Below are positions 11,901-23,316 of a stretch of DNA of 64,000 bases, piece after piece. This DNA is from Physcia stellaris (taxonomy: Eukaryota > Ascomycota > Lecanoromycetes > Caliciales > Physciaceae). A program made the translations under genes and the position numbers. Location of the stretch: positions 248,001 through 312,000 of the forward strand of contig JABSSW010000001.1 of NCBI GenBank assembly GCA_018902385.1, in the 5' to 3' direction. The notes under the pieces were generated by a model. The model was not told the DNA's origin. It saw only the letters and a program-made list of their open reading frames with translations, and did no database searches. Every line of letters starts with the position of its first letter. The first letter of the stretch is position 1.

Positions 11901-12803
11901 GTTCGGGGCTTAAAATAGTCTTTAGATAGCGGATAGATCAGGACCACGTGCAATGCTTGACACAGCGAGATTAGGAAAAAGGGCTGAGGGCAAAAAAAGT
12001 CAAATGCGATGACAGCGACGTCCACGGGAGGATTCTGGTCCTTCTGATATGCTTGAGGGCTTTGGGTGGATTGAAAAGCGCCTAGTGTATCCATGTGGAT
12101 GGCGACGCTCCCCACGTCAGGGTGGACGCTTAGAATGCAAGAAGGGCCGATCAAAGTAGTAGCGTCGCATTTGACCGGCATTCCGCGAGAGTTTTGCCTG
12201 CATCGACATATGTCGCTAATGGCCCAGCCCCCATATGGCTCGGCACAATGCTAAGATAAGCTGCATCGAGTGTACCTCCCTTGTCTTATGCCCTTTGGTG
12301 CAGCTGGGCGCTCTAACTGGCTGCTTTTTTGATCTGAGACCTCTGAACCAAGGCGGAGGAGTGTGTGTTCCAGAAAGAATCAAGGGAGGAGTAGACTGAA
12401 GATGGAAGGACACACCCGACCTGCCGCTGATAACCTAGCTCCAGGTGAGGCACTAAGTCACGCTCTCGATCTTTGATAATTGATAGCGAGGTTTAGAAAC
12501 CATGCTAATCATCATTGCAGGGCTCGTTCCACGGATGCGAGGCTCTATATTAAACAGCCAGATGTCCCTCCTTCCTGCGTGACCCATTCGCCTCGGTCTT
12601 GTGTGATCCCGTAGTGAATACAGTGGTGACAGTTCCACCGGTCACCTTGGACCCTTGCGATTATAACGTCTTCGCCCACCCCTCCCACCGGATGCTATTT
12701 GAAATCTCCCTAGCTGTCCAACCTTGTCATACATCGGCTTCTCCAACCTCTGGAGCTCGGGTCAGTCTCATCTCTCTTGGCATTGACTACATTGTTGCAA
12801 GAT
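8973..12803. other. 3.8-kb region without a supported gene
   Basis: Only short, isolated open frames occur, and none has family features. A hydrophobic fragment is coded on the plus strand at about 11140-11327 (for example FATQIISLVYILLFL) and could be the decayed remains of a membrane protein. A 14-bp palindrome TGCCATGCATGGCA lies near 10667-10680. The last few hundred bases must hold the promoter of the permease gene. Confidence 0.4.
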
Positions 12804-14553
12804 ATGGAAGAAAAGCGTGGAGACGCCTATGAGGCGGAGAAATACAGCAATGAATCGCCGACCTTCGATGACCCTGCCAAGGTCGTGGAAGAAAAGGGAA
12901 TCAGGATTGGTGAGGCTGCTGATATGTATGGCGACCTGGCGACTGCCGAGGAATACGGATACGTGAGTCGTGGGCTCAAGTCTCGCCATATTCAATTCAT
13001 TGCACTTGGAGGGACTATCGGTACTGGCCTCTTCCTGGGTATTGGCCGAGCCTTTACTCAGGCTGGGCCCCTCAGCATTCTGCTGGGGTACACGTTCACT
13101 GGCGTCGCCGTCTATGCGATGGTACGTCTCAACGCTTCAAGTTGGTAGCGGATTTTATTGACGCTTTTCACAGATGCAGTGTCTCGGTGAAATGTCTACT
13201 TGGCTGCCACTGCCCGGGGCCATTCCTCAATTCTGTGCTCGTTATGTCGATGGCGCAATGGGCTTCGCTGTTGGATGGAACAACTGGTATAATTCTGCGA
13301 TCACCCTGTGTGCCGAGATCTCCGCCGCTTCCGTTGTCATACAGTTTTGGGAAGGTTCCCGGGGTATCAACGTCGCCGCTTGGATCTCGTTGATCATCGT
13401 TCTCGTAATCTGCCTGAACATATTCGCGGTTCAGATCTATGGAGAAGCCGAGTTCTGTTTCGCCAGTATCAAGATTTTGACTATTGTTGGCTTGATCATC
13501 TTCGCCTTTATCATTGATCTTGGCGGAGGGCCCACTCACGATCGCCTCGGTTTCCGCTATTGGAAAAACCCAGGCGCGATGAAGGAATACAAGGATACGG
13601 GCTCAGCTGGTCGCTTCCTCGCTCTTTTCTCGACTCTGGTTAACGCCGCCTTTTCATATGGTGGTGTGGAGATGGTTGCGGTTGCTGCTGGCGAAGCCGA
13701 GAACCCTCGCCACAACATTCCAAAAGCTGTTCGCCGTGTGTTCTGGCGAATTCTATTCTTCTACGTACTCGGCTCTCTCGCTATCGGCGTACTGATTCCT
13801 TACAACGAGCCGAGGTTACTCAGTGCCCAAGACTCAGGTGCTGCTGGAGGCGCTGCATCCCCATGGGTCATCGCCATCTACCGCGCTGGTGTCCCTGCTT
13901 TACCTTCTATTATCAATGCCGTTATCCTCACATCAGCTACTTCGTCCGCCAACGCTTTCCTTTACACCGGGAGCCGATATCTCTACGCCTTGGCGCAGAA
14001 CGGGCAAGCTCCGAGAATATTCCTAAAATGCTCCAAGAGGGGCGTGCCATACTACGCCATCATGCTCACTGCATCTATTTCACTTTTGACTTATATGAGT
14101 TGCTCCTCTGGCTCCTCTAAGGTCTTTACTTGGTTCCAGAATCTAGTCACTATCGCCAATCTATTCACTTGGATGAGCATCTCGGTTGCTTACATTCAGT
14201 TCCACAAAGCACTCAAGGCGCAAGGGGTAGATCGCAACACTCTTGTGTTCAAATCACCCTTACAGCCGTACACTGCTTGGTTCGCGCTCGGCTACTTCGC
14301 AATGATCACTCTATTCAACGGCTTTTACACCTTCAAGCCATGGAGCATCAATGATTTTGCCACTTCGTATGTTGGAATCCCGATTTACTTTCTTCTCTTC
14401 GCTTTCTGGAAGATCTTCAAGCGCACTAAATTCGTCCGGCCAGCCGAGGCGGATATCTTTACTGGAAAAGCAGCATTAGATGCTGCGGATGCACACTGGC
14501 CGGAGAGGATCCCAAGGAACATAGCGGAGAAGATTTGGTTCTGGATTGCATAG
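12804..14553 (+). CDS. amino-acid permease (APC superfamily, YAT/AAT type)
   Basis: Exons 12804..13121 and 13174..14553; intron 13122..13173 (52 nt, GTACGT donor, TCACAG acceptor). They encode 565 aa, normal for fungal amino-acid permeases. The ATG at 12804 is the first in frame. A hydrophilic cytosolic N-terminus of about 60 residues, with acidic and Lys-rich stretches, precedes RHIQFIALGGTIGTGLFLG, the hallmark of TM1 in this family. CLGEMSTWLP, GWNNWYN and ASFSYGG-like elements (NAAFSYGGVEMVAVAAGE) follow, then about 12 hydrophobic segments and a short tail ending EKIWFWIA. The protein should import amino acids with protons across the plasma membrane; specificity is not readable. The lysines of the N-terminal tail are the usual ubiquitination sites in this family (family knowledge). 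Confidence 0.95.
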
Positions 14554-15003
14554 TTGGCACTACTTTGATCATATGTACTCTTGCTGTGTACTCAAGCTTT
14601 AGATATTCTTCTACAATTGTTGCCTCTCCAAATGAGCATGATGACCTGTGAGCCTACGGTGAACCTGCCCACATCGTGATCGGGGTCTCCAACATGCTGC
14701 TGTGACATTTGAAACAATCCCAGAAGCATGAAATCTGATTGTCAGGGGCTCATCAATGACTCACACTCGAAGTTTCGTCGAGTGAGACTCACTAATCTAG
14801 GGCTGGACCTCTTCTGAGATCTATGACCTTGAAGCACTCGGAGATACAACGAGTCCTTCAACACCTCTCATCGCTCGCTTAGACCGTCGCCCACCCAAAC
14901 GCTAGAAATCTTGGCATCAGGATCCACAACCCACACAAACTGAACCCGCCCAATTTTACTCTACGACTATATCATCACAGCAAAGTTCGAAAGGTCACTC
15001 ATC
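14554..15003. other. intergenic, 3' flank of permease and promoter of RPL5
   Basis: 450 bp with no coding frame of note. A pyrimidine-biased stretch lies just before the RPL5 start, as is common in ribosomal-protein promoters. No specific operator identified. Confidence 0.4.
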
Positions 15004-16172
15004 ATGGTAAGTTCAAATGCTCAAACCGTATACATGCGGGTGTCATCTCTCGTATGGCTTGTTCACGACGAGTCAATGCAAGAAGCTTCGGGCATTGTCT
15101 GAAGCGCGAATTGCTGACTCGACGATTCTTGTGCAGCCTTTCACCAAGCTGGTTAAGAATAGTGCGTACTTCAGGTGAGTATCTCTATTTACTATTCCCA
15201 TATCCAGCAATTTGAGAATGAGTACATTTTCCTACATGGTCTATCACACACAACCTGCTCCTATATTTTCCCTCACTGAAGCTCTGAGGCTAATTGGTTT
15301 GTAGCCGATATCAAGTCAAATACAAGCGTCGCCGCGCCGGTAAAACCGACTACTACGCTCGGAAACGCCTCATCAGCCAAGCCAAGAACAAATACAACGC
15401 TCCCAAATACCGCCTCGTCGTTCGCTTCACCAACCGCGATGTCATCTGCCAAATCGTCACCTCTGAGATAACCGGCGATAAGATTTTCTGCGCAGCCTAC
15501 GGTCACGAACTTAAGCGCTATGGCATTAACCATGGACTCACCAACTGGGCTGCCGCATATGCTACTGGTCTCCTCATTGCTCGCCGCGCCTTGAGCAAAT
15601 TGGACTTGGCAGATCACTTCACTGGTGTTGAAGAGCCGGATGGAGAATACAAACTCACCGAAGCTGCCGATATTGATGGGGAGGAACGTCGTCCATTCAA
15701 ATGCTTTCTCGACGTCGGCCTAGCTCGAACTTCTACCGGTGCTCGTGTGTTTGGCGCTATGAAAGGTGCTTCGGATGGTGGCATCTTCATCCCCCACTCC
15801 GAGAACCGCTTCCCTGGCTACGATATCGAAACTAAAGAGCTTGACGCCGAGACCCTACGCAAATACATATTCGGCGGACATGTTGCGGAGTACATGGAAA
15901 CTTTGGCCGATGATGATGAAGAGCGCTACAAGAGCCAGTTCCACGGATACATTGACGACGATATCGAGGCCGATGGATTGGAGGAGATATACGCCGAGGC
16001 TCACAAGGCGATTCGCGAGGATCCGTGGAAGAAGGATGAGGACGCTGGGGAGAAAAAGAGTAAGGAGGAGTACAAGAAGGAGAGTCTCAAATACCGGACG
16101 CCTAAGATGAGCAAGGAGGAGAAGAGGGAGCGAGTCAAGGCTCGGATCGAGGAGGTCAAGGCCGACTTGTAG
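15004..16172 (+). CDS. RPL5: 60S ribosomal protein L5 (uL18)
   Basis: Three exons: 15004..15006 (the ATG alone), 15137..15174 and 15305..16172. Both introns are 130 nt (15007..15136, 15175..15304), with GTAAGT and GTGAGT donors. Total 302 aa (yeast protein 297). The protein starts [20 protein letters not shown], continues [15 protein letters not shown], and carries the family block [39 protein letters not shown] follows, ending in a Lys/Glu-rich helix. uL18 binds 5S rRNA together with uL5/RPL11 and forms the 5S RNP of the large subunit's central protuberance. An intron directly after the start codon is typical of ribosomal-protein genes and probably carries expression signals (inference). Confidence 0.98.
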
Positions 16173-16539
16173 GCTATCCTAGAATTCCCATGACTTCACA
16201 CGACAACGACAGCACTTGGCTTCATGCACAGTTGCTACAAGCAGCCCAATCGGACTTGCCACTGCTCTTAGCATGGCGATGTGAGCGGTAGACTAAGTTA
16301 GGTTTGGCTGAAGTAGAGATAGACCTACATAACTAGGCATTATTGAAAGATTCCCAATCAATCCTGGTTGCCAAGCCGTTTCGATCGCATTGGCGGGCTT
16401 CATCTCCATGCAACGGTACAAAACCATCTTCAAGCGAATTTGATCGTACTCCTTATTCGACCCTCATTGTTCGTCGATATGCGACAATATGTACATTCCT
16501 GCTCAATTATGCTTCTGATTCCTGGAGCACCTTCCAGCC

Positions 16540-17371
16540 ATGAAGCTCTTGCTCATCGGCCACACGGGCTCAGTAGGCTCCGCTGTGCTCCGTAAATGCC
16601 TCTCAGATCAAACCATCAGCTCCCTCATCATCCTAGCCCGTCGTCCACTGAGCTCAGTAGCTATCACTCGAGACAAGAGAGTCAGGATAATAATTGTCGA
16701 TAACTTTACGGTCTACGACGTAGATGTCTTGCAGGAGCTCGAAGGAGCCATAGCTTGCCTTTGGTATGCATTCCTACAAGCAAAGAGGAATCATTGAGGT
16801 TTTTCTAACGCACAAAGATCAGGTGTCTGGATACGTTCGGACGGGAGGAGTCTGGTGACTCACGCAAGAGCAGCAATGACTGCACAGTCGCTGCCGCCAG
16901 CGCATTTGCCTCATACCTAGCCTCCACGCCCAAATTCATTGGAGATGCCCCCTTTCGCTTCGTCTGCTTGAATAGCATATACTCTGAAGAGCCGCAAAGG
17001 AAGAGACTCAGGTTCACCGCACGCTCGCGTCAAATGAAAGTATGGAAATCACTCCGTTCACAATCGCATACCTATGTTTTCTTCCCCACCTGCTCGCTGA
17101 CCAATCAATGTAGGGCGTTGTGGAGGAACAACTTATTGCCTTGAGCAAGCGGTCCGGGAGCAAATTCGAAGCTTACATCGCCCGACCGGGCCTCATTTTT
17201 AAGGCTGAAACTCATTGTCCGAAGCTATTGCTTACGATAATGAGTGGCATAAGAGTCGACCAACTGGCAAGCTGTATGGTAGATTGTGCCATTCACGGTA
17301 ATCCGAAGAGAGTCATTGAACACCAAGAGTTGGTCGACGGAGGGAAAATGCTGCTGGCAGACATGGGATGA
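16540..17371 (+). CDS. atypical short-chain dehydrogenase / NAD(P)-binding protein
   Basis: Exons 16540..16763, 16823..17039 and 17114..17371; introns of 59 and 74 nt with GTATGC and GTATGG donors. They sum to 232 aa. ATG at 16540. The N-terminus MKLLLIGHTGSVGSAVLRK is a Rossmann beta-alpha-beta with the glycine pattern of atypical SDRs (GxTGxxG). ILARRPLSS follows the second strand, as in NADP-preferring members. A later FVCLNSIYSEEPQRKR could hold the Tyr-x3-Lys-type active site in a diverged form, and YIARPGLIF matches the RPG element seen in this group. No membrane or targeting signal. Substrate unknown; fungal relatives are usually annotated only as NAD(P)-binding or epimerase-like. Confidence 0.8.
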
Positions 17372-17868
17372 TTCCACCGTGCTCCACTCGCCACGTGTAC
17401 AAAAACGAGCGTAACAACGAAGTGGGTAGCGCTGAAACCGAGGTAGCCATTCTGGGAACATAGAGGACTTTAATGTAATAGGAAAAGATCTTTGGAATTG
17501 ACCACGTTCCCAATTCGAGCCACTAGATATCCGAGTCATTTCGGTGCTCAATTTCTCCGGGGTGAATGCTCCATCAAAAAATCCTGAAATAAAGTACACG
17601 CATCACATCGGATTTGGACCGTTCTATCTCGGATTACCCTTTACAAGATACTGTACAACTCCACTTGTATGCTATTTTCTTCAGAACGGAAGAATTTCGC
17701 AGAACCAAAACAGGTGCAACAGTTCGGTCAACCGCCACCAACTCCGGCTCCTATCCACGAGCCCACAACCTCCACCTCGTCACAAATCCCTACGGTCCAG
17801 CCTTGTCCTGCCTCGCTGACTTTCCCGAATCGATGGAGTTGCCGACCTTACATTGGGTGCCGTTTACC

Positions 17869-18273
17869 CTACCAGGGCACGTAGTCCAGGAGCCAATAGA
17901 GCGCTGGAACGTTGAGGCGAAATATGCGCCTAGGAAGAAAACCCAATCCGGCTGCAATGTGAGGCTGGGGCCGAAGCTGACGGGGGTCGCTAACGTCCAC
18001 AATCATTCCTGTATTACGCCAGCGAAGACCGACATAGTTGTCCCATACTAGTGATTGCAGGCTGTCTGCTGGCGAGCCCATTGGCGTACGACGGTCAGAC
18101 CTGACTTCCTCCAGGTAGACCGAGGTAGTGGCGAGTATCACGCCGAAAATAGTGCCCACAGTAAGGGCTGCAATTTCTGATCCAGTCCATGCTTTGGACA
18201 TAGATATATGTGAGGTTTTCTGACGGCTGAGCAACTGCTTTAAAAATGTCGAAGAAGTAATAACAGTTTCCAT
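17869..18273 (-). CDS. small orphan protein with one membrane segment (134 aa)
   Basis: A single open frame from ATG 18273 to the stop at 17869. A second possible start at 18201 (MSKAWTGSE) would give 110 aa. The segment EIAALTVGTIFGVILATTSVYL at residues about 33-54 is a probable transmembrane helix and is followed by basic residues (EEVRSDRR). The remaining 75 residues have no recognised domain, and a further intron is possible. It resembles in plan, though not clearly in sequence, the other single-pass proteins of this window. Confidence 0.45.
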   Translation of the reverse strand: METVITSSTFLKQLLSRQKTSHISMSKAWTGSEIAALTVGTIFGVILATTSVYLEEVRSDRRTPMGSPADSLQSLVWDNYVGLRWRNTGMIVDVSDPRQLRPQPHIAAGLGFLPRRIFRLNVPALYWLLDYVPW

Positions 18274-18459
18274 CGTCAGAAAATCCTTGCGCTGCCGACG
18301 AGATCTTTCAAGGTATCCTCAATCAATTCTACGAGTAACCGCCCTTCAGTGTGACAAACTGGCCCAGAGGAATGTACTCCCTTATGGTATATATCTCCGG
18401 CTCCTGGTCAAGATGCTGTTTGCATGCCTGCATACTCTGAATCTAAGCTTTGTCTTGTC

Positions 18460-18659
18460 CAGTGGGAGCAATTACCTATGCTTTGAAGCTTCTACAATAT
18501 TCATTCAATTCAGCATGCAACACCAAGCATCCCGCTCTAACCATTAAAGGGCTCATTATGTTCAGTGGAGGCAATCACCTGTTAGAAGCTTCTACGCTAT
18601 GCTTTCAATCAGCATGCAATACCAAGCATCCCACTCTAATCATTAAGGGGCTCATTATG
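18460..18659. repeat. imperfect tandem duplication, about 99-bp unit
   Basis: Two copies, 18460..18560 and 18563..18659, share long runs such as AAGCTTCTAC, CAGCATGCAA, CCAAGCATCCC and GGGCTCATTATG. Matching positions are 99 nt apart, so both copies are in the same frame. A short plus-strand frame passing through both repeats an ACNTKHP peptide, but this is not good evidence for a gene. Confidence 0.8.
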
Positions 18660-19211
18660 AAGGACCGAGAGAAATGCTAATTGAATTTGTCTGACGTTTA
18701 GACTGTGGACCTCGCCATCATCTTGCAACCCTCGAACACTATATGGATTATCGTGCGAAGCCTTTTTCGGAGGAATTCTGCATCAAACACCTCTCTCTTA
18801 CTCTCTCTCTCATGCCGCGCAGAGCAGCATCTTAGCGTTTCTTCTGGTCTCACAAAATCTCTGTCCTTCCGTCTGGCATGGCGTACAGATCATGGGAATT
18901 TCAAGCGTTGTCCACGCTGTCCAACACCACTTGCCCGACCATGAGCTATTGTTCATGTCAATCAACGACAGGGATCGTGGAATAAGCCAGGGATCTTCCT
19001 TATATCGGCTCTGGCTAATTGATTCATGCAACCAGCGCTTCTAAAGTCTCTTTGCTGATTGACAGTCCAAGCTTACTCGACATGCACTCATGTCCGTCTA
19101 GAATTAGCCTTCTGGCGCCGGTTCGACAAACAACACACCATCTCTACAGCAGAAATTGCACGGACGTTCTTCGTTAATATCATGGCTCTCTGGGCGCCTC
19201 GGAGACGAGAT

Positions 19212-19673
19212 TCAGGGAGACGAGAACACCGGCCCTCCTTTACCCTCAGATCTCCCTTGCTTTGTTGTCGCATTCAACTGGCCTTGCTGGCTCTCCTCGG
19301 ATACCGTCTCGTTACTCTCAAGCTCCCCTAAGAAGGACAGTTCAATTTCCTGCGTTTCATCACAAGCAGAAGCCAGACGGTATTGACCATAGCCGTATCG
19401 TTCAATGAGAGTCTTTTGGAGTTCCATATCTTGTCTAATCGCCTCACGCATGGCAGCTGCTTCCCTCTCGGCAGCTTCTCGCTTTTTGATGAGCGCCTGT
19501 GCTGCAGCTCTGATTGCTCTCCCTTCCTTCGTTGTTTGGTTTTCCATCTCTCGCCCTTGATGCACGGATTTCAGCGTCTGCTTAGCTTGATCTCTGTTGT
19601 TGAAGAGCTGCTTTTGTGTTGCGGTCGTTAGCTGAGCCTTCTCCGATCTCTTTCTGTCTTGAGCACGAGGCAT
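19212..19673 (-). CDS. Lys/Glu-rich coiled-coil protein of unknown function (153 aa)
   Basis: The open frame starts at ATG 19673 (MPRAQDRKRSEKAQL) and stops at 19212. Residues 1-45 are basic. Residues about 50-95 form an Ala/Glu/Arg-rich helix (ALIKKREAAEREAAAMREAI) typical of a coiled coil. The C-terminal third is acidic and polar. There is no membrane segment. The N-terminus has some resemblance to the basic region of fungal bZIP-like factors, but no leucine heptads are evident. A further intron near the 3' end cannot be excluded. Confidence 0.5.
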   Translation of the reverse strand: MPRAQDRKRSEKAQLTTATQKQLFNNRDQAKQTLKSVHQGREMENQTTKEGRAIRAAAQALIKKREAAEREAAAMREAIRQDMELQKTLIERYGYGQYRLASACDETQEIELSFLGELESNETVSEESQQGQLNATTKQGRSEGKGGPVFSSP

Positions 19674-20655
19674 CACTCCTGAACATGTTAGGGTTTTGTG
19701 GGACAGGCCATATGGATTTCCTAATGGAATGTAGGTCTATTAAGAATCGGTTTCATGTAAAACTGAAAGGGATACAACAGCAGAATTCCAGCATACTTGA
19801 CAAATGCAACAGTACGTCATCGTGACAAGCGTGTCATGACTGCGTTCATTGGATTCTACTTCACTTAATCAAGCTCGTCAACAATGCTAGTATTCAGGTA
19901 ATATGTGGCAAGAGCCAACCACAACTCGTGGCTGACTAGCTGTCCCCCCATGCTGGACACGAAGATCCTCTCAGTCGGCGACGTGCCACCAAATCGTGAT
20001 CATAAAGGATCAACATACTTTTGGAGCACTGGGAATGAAATGACGCATGTTGTGAATATCATGGGTGTAGGAGGAGTCAAGGTTGTGCGTTTAGCGTCAG
20101 AGTCGAATCAGCGCTGAACATCACGCTTCATACATGGACCTGTCCTTAACATACGTTATGTACTGGAATAAGCCAGATATTGCTAAAGGTGGATATGACG
20201 GAGACCAACTCGCGCATTCAACGAAACATTACAGCAACGCAGAAGGCAACATTCTATATACTTCCTCCTTGAACCCCTCCACTTGTTCAATCACTTTGAG
20301 AACCCAAATCTACCACGTTTCGAACCGCTGCCTTCCCGATCATGAGAGATGTAAGCTTCTTAGCAGGTGGCCGGAACTATGTTGCTCGGACTTTGAAGAC
20401 TTGGAATGCTTGCTTTACTTAAGAAGACCTAAGACGCAGGCAGATCTAGATTTACCCTATCCGTCAATAATATTGTCACATTCTCGGCTTCGACGTCGCT
20501 GAGAAGACACTAGCCCTAGCAGAAGGTTCCAATGAACACATACTCCTTGATTCAATGTACACCTAAATGGGATCGGCTGCTATTCAAAATCGACAATTGA
20601 GATTCGAAATATCAACGAACACTCCTAAGGGTAGACTTGGGAGAGATTCTACCAG
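19674..20655. other. intergenic, no supported gene
   Basis: About 1 kb with only short open frames (longest 122 codons at 20134-20502, without family features). No repeats or RNA genes recognised. Confidence 0.35.
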
Positions 20656-21177
20656 CTATTGATGCTGTGTCTGGGAGTTGTGTCCAATTTCGACAGGTGG
20701 ATTTGGTCCTAGTCCGGGTTGATTGATGTGAGATGTATGGTTTCCTGGCGGCGCGGGGCCTCCTCCGCCTCCCACTAGAGGATTTTTTTGCTTGCCATGC
20801 CCCTTGTTTGAGGGCTTAATTCTTTCCCTGAGCCAAGGGCTCAAACCGCTTACTAGCTTGAATATTAAGGCCGACAAAATAAGAAATGCTAGGCCGCCAA
20901 AGACAATACCAACTATAGCGGCGACCGACAGTCCGTTAGAATGGTCCGAGTCCCTACCGTCGCCAGATGAATAAGTGATGTCTCCATCAGAATAATACAC
21001 ACGTCTGTTGACCTTCGCCAATGTGGGCTGCACGAAGTCTGTGTGGTTTGAATACGGAGAAGAACGTATTGAGGGCAGGAAAGCATTCTCGCTAAGAAAA
21101 AGATATTCAGGAGGACTTTCGATCTCGTAAGGGCACAGTTTCGAGAAGAACACGAACAAGTAATACAGAATCGCCAC
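20656..21177 (-). CDS. single-pass membrane protein with Gly/Pro/Asn-rich tail, 5' end unresolved
   Basis: The open frame runs from about 21180 to the stop at 20656 but contains no ATG. The first exon must lie upstream; a plausible acceptor GAAAG is just before 21177. Order of elements: a hydrophobic stretch (ILYYLFVFF), about 60 polar residues with an N-glycosylation site (NHT), a strong transmembrane helix (SVAAIVGIVFGGLAFLILSAL), then basic residues and a Gly/Pro/Asn/Gln-rich cytosolic tail (GGGGGPAPPG) ending SQTQHQ. The architecture is that of fungal orphan type-I membrane proteins. No family recognised. It could also be a pseudogene that has lost its start. Confidence 0.45.
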   Translation of the reverse strand: MAILYYLFVFFSKLCPYEIESPPEYLFLSENAFLPSIRSSPYSNHTDFVQPTLAKVNRRVYYSDGDITYSSGDGRDSDHSNGLSVAAIVGIVFGGLAFLILSALIFKLVSGLSPWLRERIKPSNKGHGKQKNPLVGGGGGPAPPGNHTSHINQPGLGPNPPVEIGHNSQTQHQ

Positions 21178-21711
21178 CTTTCAATGAGCATTCAGCCTGT
21201 TCTATTTGTACCCATATCCGATTGTTTGCTCTACGTCCTGCTATCGTCACATCAGATGACAGACACGTCTTAACATCGCGGTGGTCCAGCAACCAAGCCA
21301 CAAAAAGATCGATCACTATTGTTAGTCACGGTCTTTAGTGTTTGGCCGTGAGCGGTTCACCAATTCCAAGGAGCGACATCACTACCCAAGTAGATATCAC
21401 CAAGAGTAGGACAATCAGTTTTACACAGCAATGATCTGGGAGGCACGGCCGACCAGCAGAAGGGCCTAGCTCTGCAAGAGGGAACTTTGTAGATATTTGA
21501 CCAAACTCGATGAGAGGCTATCAAGATATATGTGCACCTTACATAGTTTAGCAGCACATCATGTGGCGGCGCATCATACTCCCAGGGGTCAAGACCGTCT
21601 TCATACAACATGCAATGATATCTATCGCTACATAGTACGCATGCTTCATAATGAATTCACCTCTGCGAAACCCCTCTTGCTATCGCCCATTCGATCTTTT
21701 GCATCTGTGGG

Positions 21712-22164
21712 CTATCTACCTCGTCTTCGTTGCGCAGCAGTCCCAGATCTTTCCACCAATAGCTTCTCTTCCTCAGAAAGTCCGGCCAGGATCCCTTCAT
21801 AGGTAATGTTTGACTCATCTGTCTCAGGGACTCCTACATTGTGCTCAGATCCGTCCGTCGCGGTCCTTTCTTCGTCTAGTTGAATCTTCTCTCGTACCAG
21901 CTTCGTCAATTTTAGGATCTTCTCGGGAGTCAGTTGTGTTGCTTCGGTCGTCGACACCAGCCCGGAAACTTCTTGTCCTACTGCGGGGCGTTCCAGTGGC
22001 CCCTCTGTGTTCCGCTCATAGTTCTGGATTGATTGAGGCCTTCGGAGCTGATATGTGTGGCTCTGCTCAACTCTTTCCCTGTCCATATCTCCTGTCCGAT
22101 GGGCTTGTTCATATAGAAACCTTACCATCAAGCCGATCGAGAACGCTGCTAAGTGTGACAGCAT
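21712..22164 (-). CDS. small orphan protein with N-terminal membrane anchor (150 aa)
   Basis: ATG at 22164, stop at 21712, no intron. The N-terminus MLSHLAAFSIGLMVRFLYEQ is a moderately hydrophobic signal-anchor. The rest is polar: a Gln/Arg-rich stretch, a Lys-rich helix (LTPEKILKLTKLVREKI), and an acidic part with YEGILAGLSEEEKLLVE, ending in RRRGR. No recognised domain. It lies between two other minus-strand membrane proteins (20656-21177, 22888-23316). Confidence 0.5.
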   Translation of the reverse strand: MLSHLAAFSIGLMVRFLYEQAHRTGDMDRERVEQSHTYQLRRPQSIQNYERNTEGPLERPAVGQEVSGLVSTTEATQLTPEKILKLTKLVREKIQLDEERTATDGSEHNVGVPETDESNITYEGILAGLSEEEKLLVERSGTAAQRRRGR

Positions 22165-22887
22165 TACGATTGTTGTGGAAGACGTGAAAAATCGATACGG
22201 AAGTCTTGAATCGGGATAGGGATCAGCTTCTTGCTCAGATGAGAGGTGGTTTGAGGCGAGTACTGAGCAGAAAGCATGGCTTCTCCGTTACTATATATCT
22301 TGTGGGTTTGTGCAATCAATCCAGCAGCAAACAGCATAGAGCCAGCCAATATGCCAGCTCGAAAGGTCTTGGGATAGAATCATAAACGTGGAGGTAAACT
22401 TTGCCGAAATCAGCTGACAGATGGCGAGCAACCACGTCCAGATTTTGAGCAGTTGCACAGAGATACACTGATACGAAAACCCGTCAGACTTAGCGACCTA
22501 GTCTAAACCTCTGACATCCATGTCCAATGAACTCGATCTTCTGGAAAACTTGCTTTGCTTCGCTTCGGACTCTGGTGTTTTTGTTTGCCCTATTCTCCCT
22601 GTGTTCAGTACGATGGTTTTCTCTCGAACATGGTATCGACATAGAGGCCAGAAGTTTTCTAGAAGTGAACACAAAACTTTAAAGGCCACTCTTTTCTCCA
22701 GTACCTATCTCTCGGCTCGGATTTCAATTAAGCGGGTGCTGAGACTCGGTGTTCTACGAATCTAGCAGCAAGCCGCAGCACCTTCATTATATCCTGCCTA
22801 GCCGCGCGCAAGCATGGCCACGAACAGTACTTAATACATTATCCTTGAGAGGTTTGCCTGATCAAGCATCGATCCTATTCCAAAATC

Positions 22888-23316
22888 TCAACCTCTGCGC
22901 CCGTGAAGCTGAATTCGTCCCAACGCCCTTTTCCAGCGAGCCAGCTTCGCACTAACGGCTTCCAACCTCATAGGTCGACTTTCGATTCCAAATGTCCCAC
23001 CCGAGCGGGAAAGACAGTCCTTGTATGTATCAAGCGTATCTTCTACCACCGCAGTATCTTCTCGAGATGTGGTATAGAACTTCATCTTGAAATATATCTT
23101 CCGCTCTGAAGTTTGTTGATCGATACCGTACGCTTTTAGTTCTGTGAAGCCGCCTGCATCTTCTGCTAAGTCTTGGGTACCGGGTCGGTCTTCATTTGGT
23201 CCAACATTTGCAGTTGCTTCTGCTGGGAAGGACTCAGGCTCTTCGTCTTTACGTTCGTAGAATTGGCCCAGCCGGAAAGCTCCCATGAGTAAAACAAGGA
23301 GTAAAATAAAATCCAT
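22888..23316 (-). CDS. small orphan protein with N-terminal membrane anchor (142 aa)
   Basis: First ATG at 23316, stop at 22888. MDFILLLVLLMGAFRLGQFY is a clear N-terminal transmembrane segment, followed by a basic/acidic switch (ERKDEEPES). The rest is soluble with a probable alpha/beta part (KIYFKMKFYTTSRED) and a basic C-terminus (LARWKRALGRIQLHGRRG). The FRLG-x-x-x motif right after the helix also occurs after the helix of the protein at 59839-60408 (FRLGGYHQ), a weak hint of relationship. Unknown function. Confidence 0.5.
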   Translation of the reverse strand: MDFILLLVLLMGAFRLGQFYERKDEEPESFPAEATANVGPNEDRPGTQDLAEDAGGFTELKAYGIDQQTSERKIYFKMKFYTTSREDTAVVEDTLDTYKDCLSRSGGTFGIESRPMRLEAVSAKLARWKRALGRIQLHGRRG

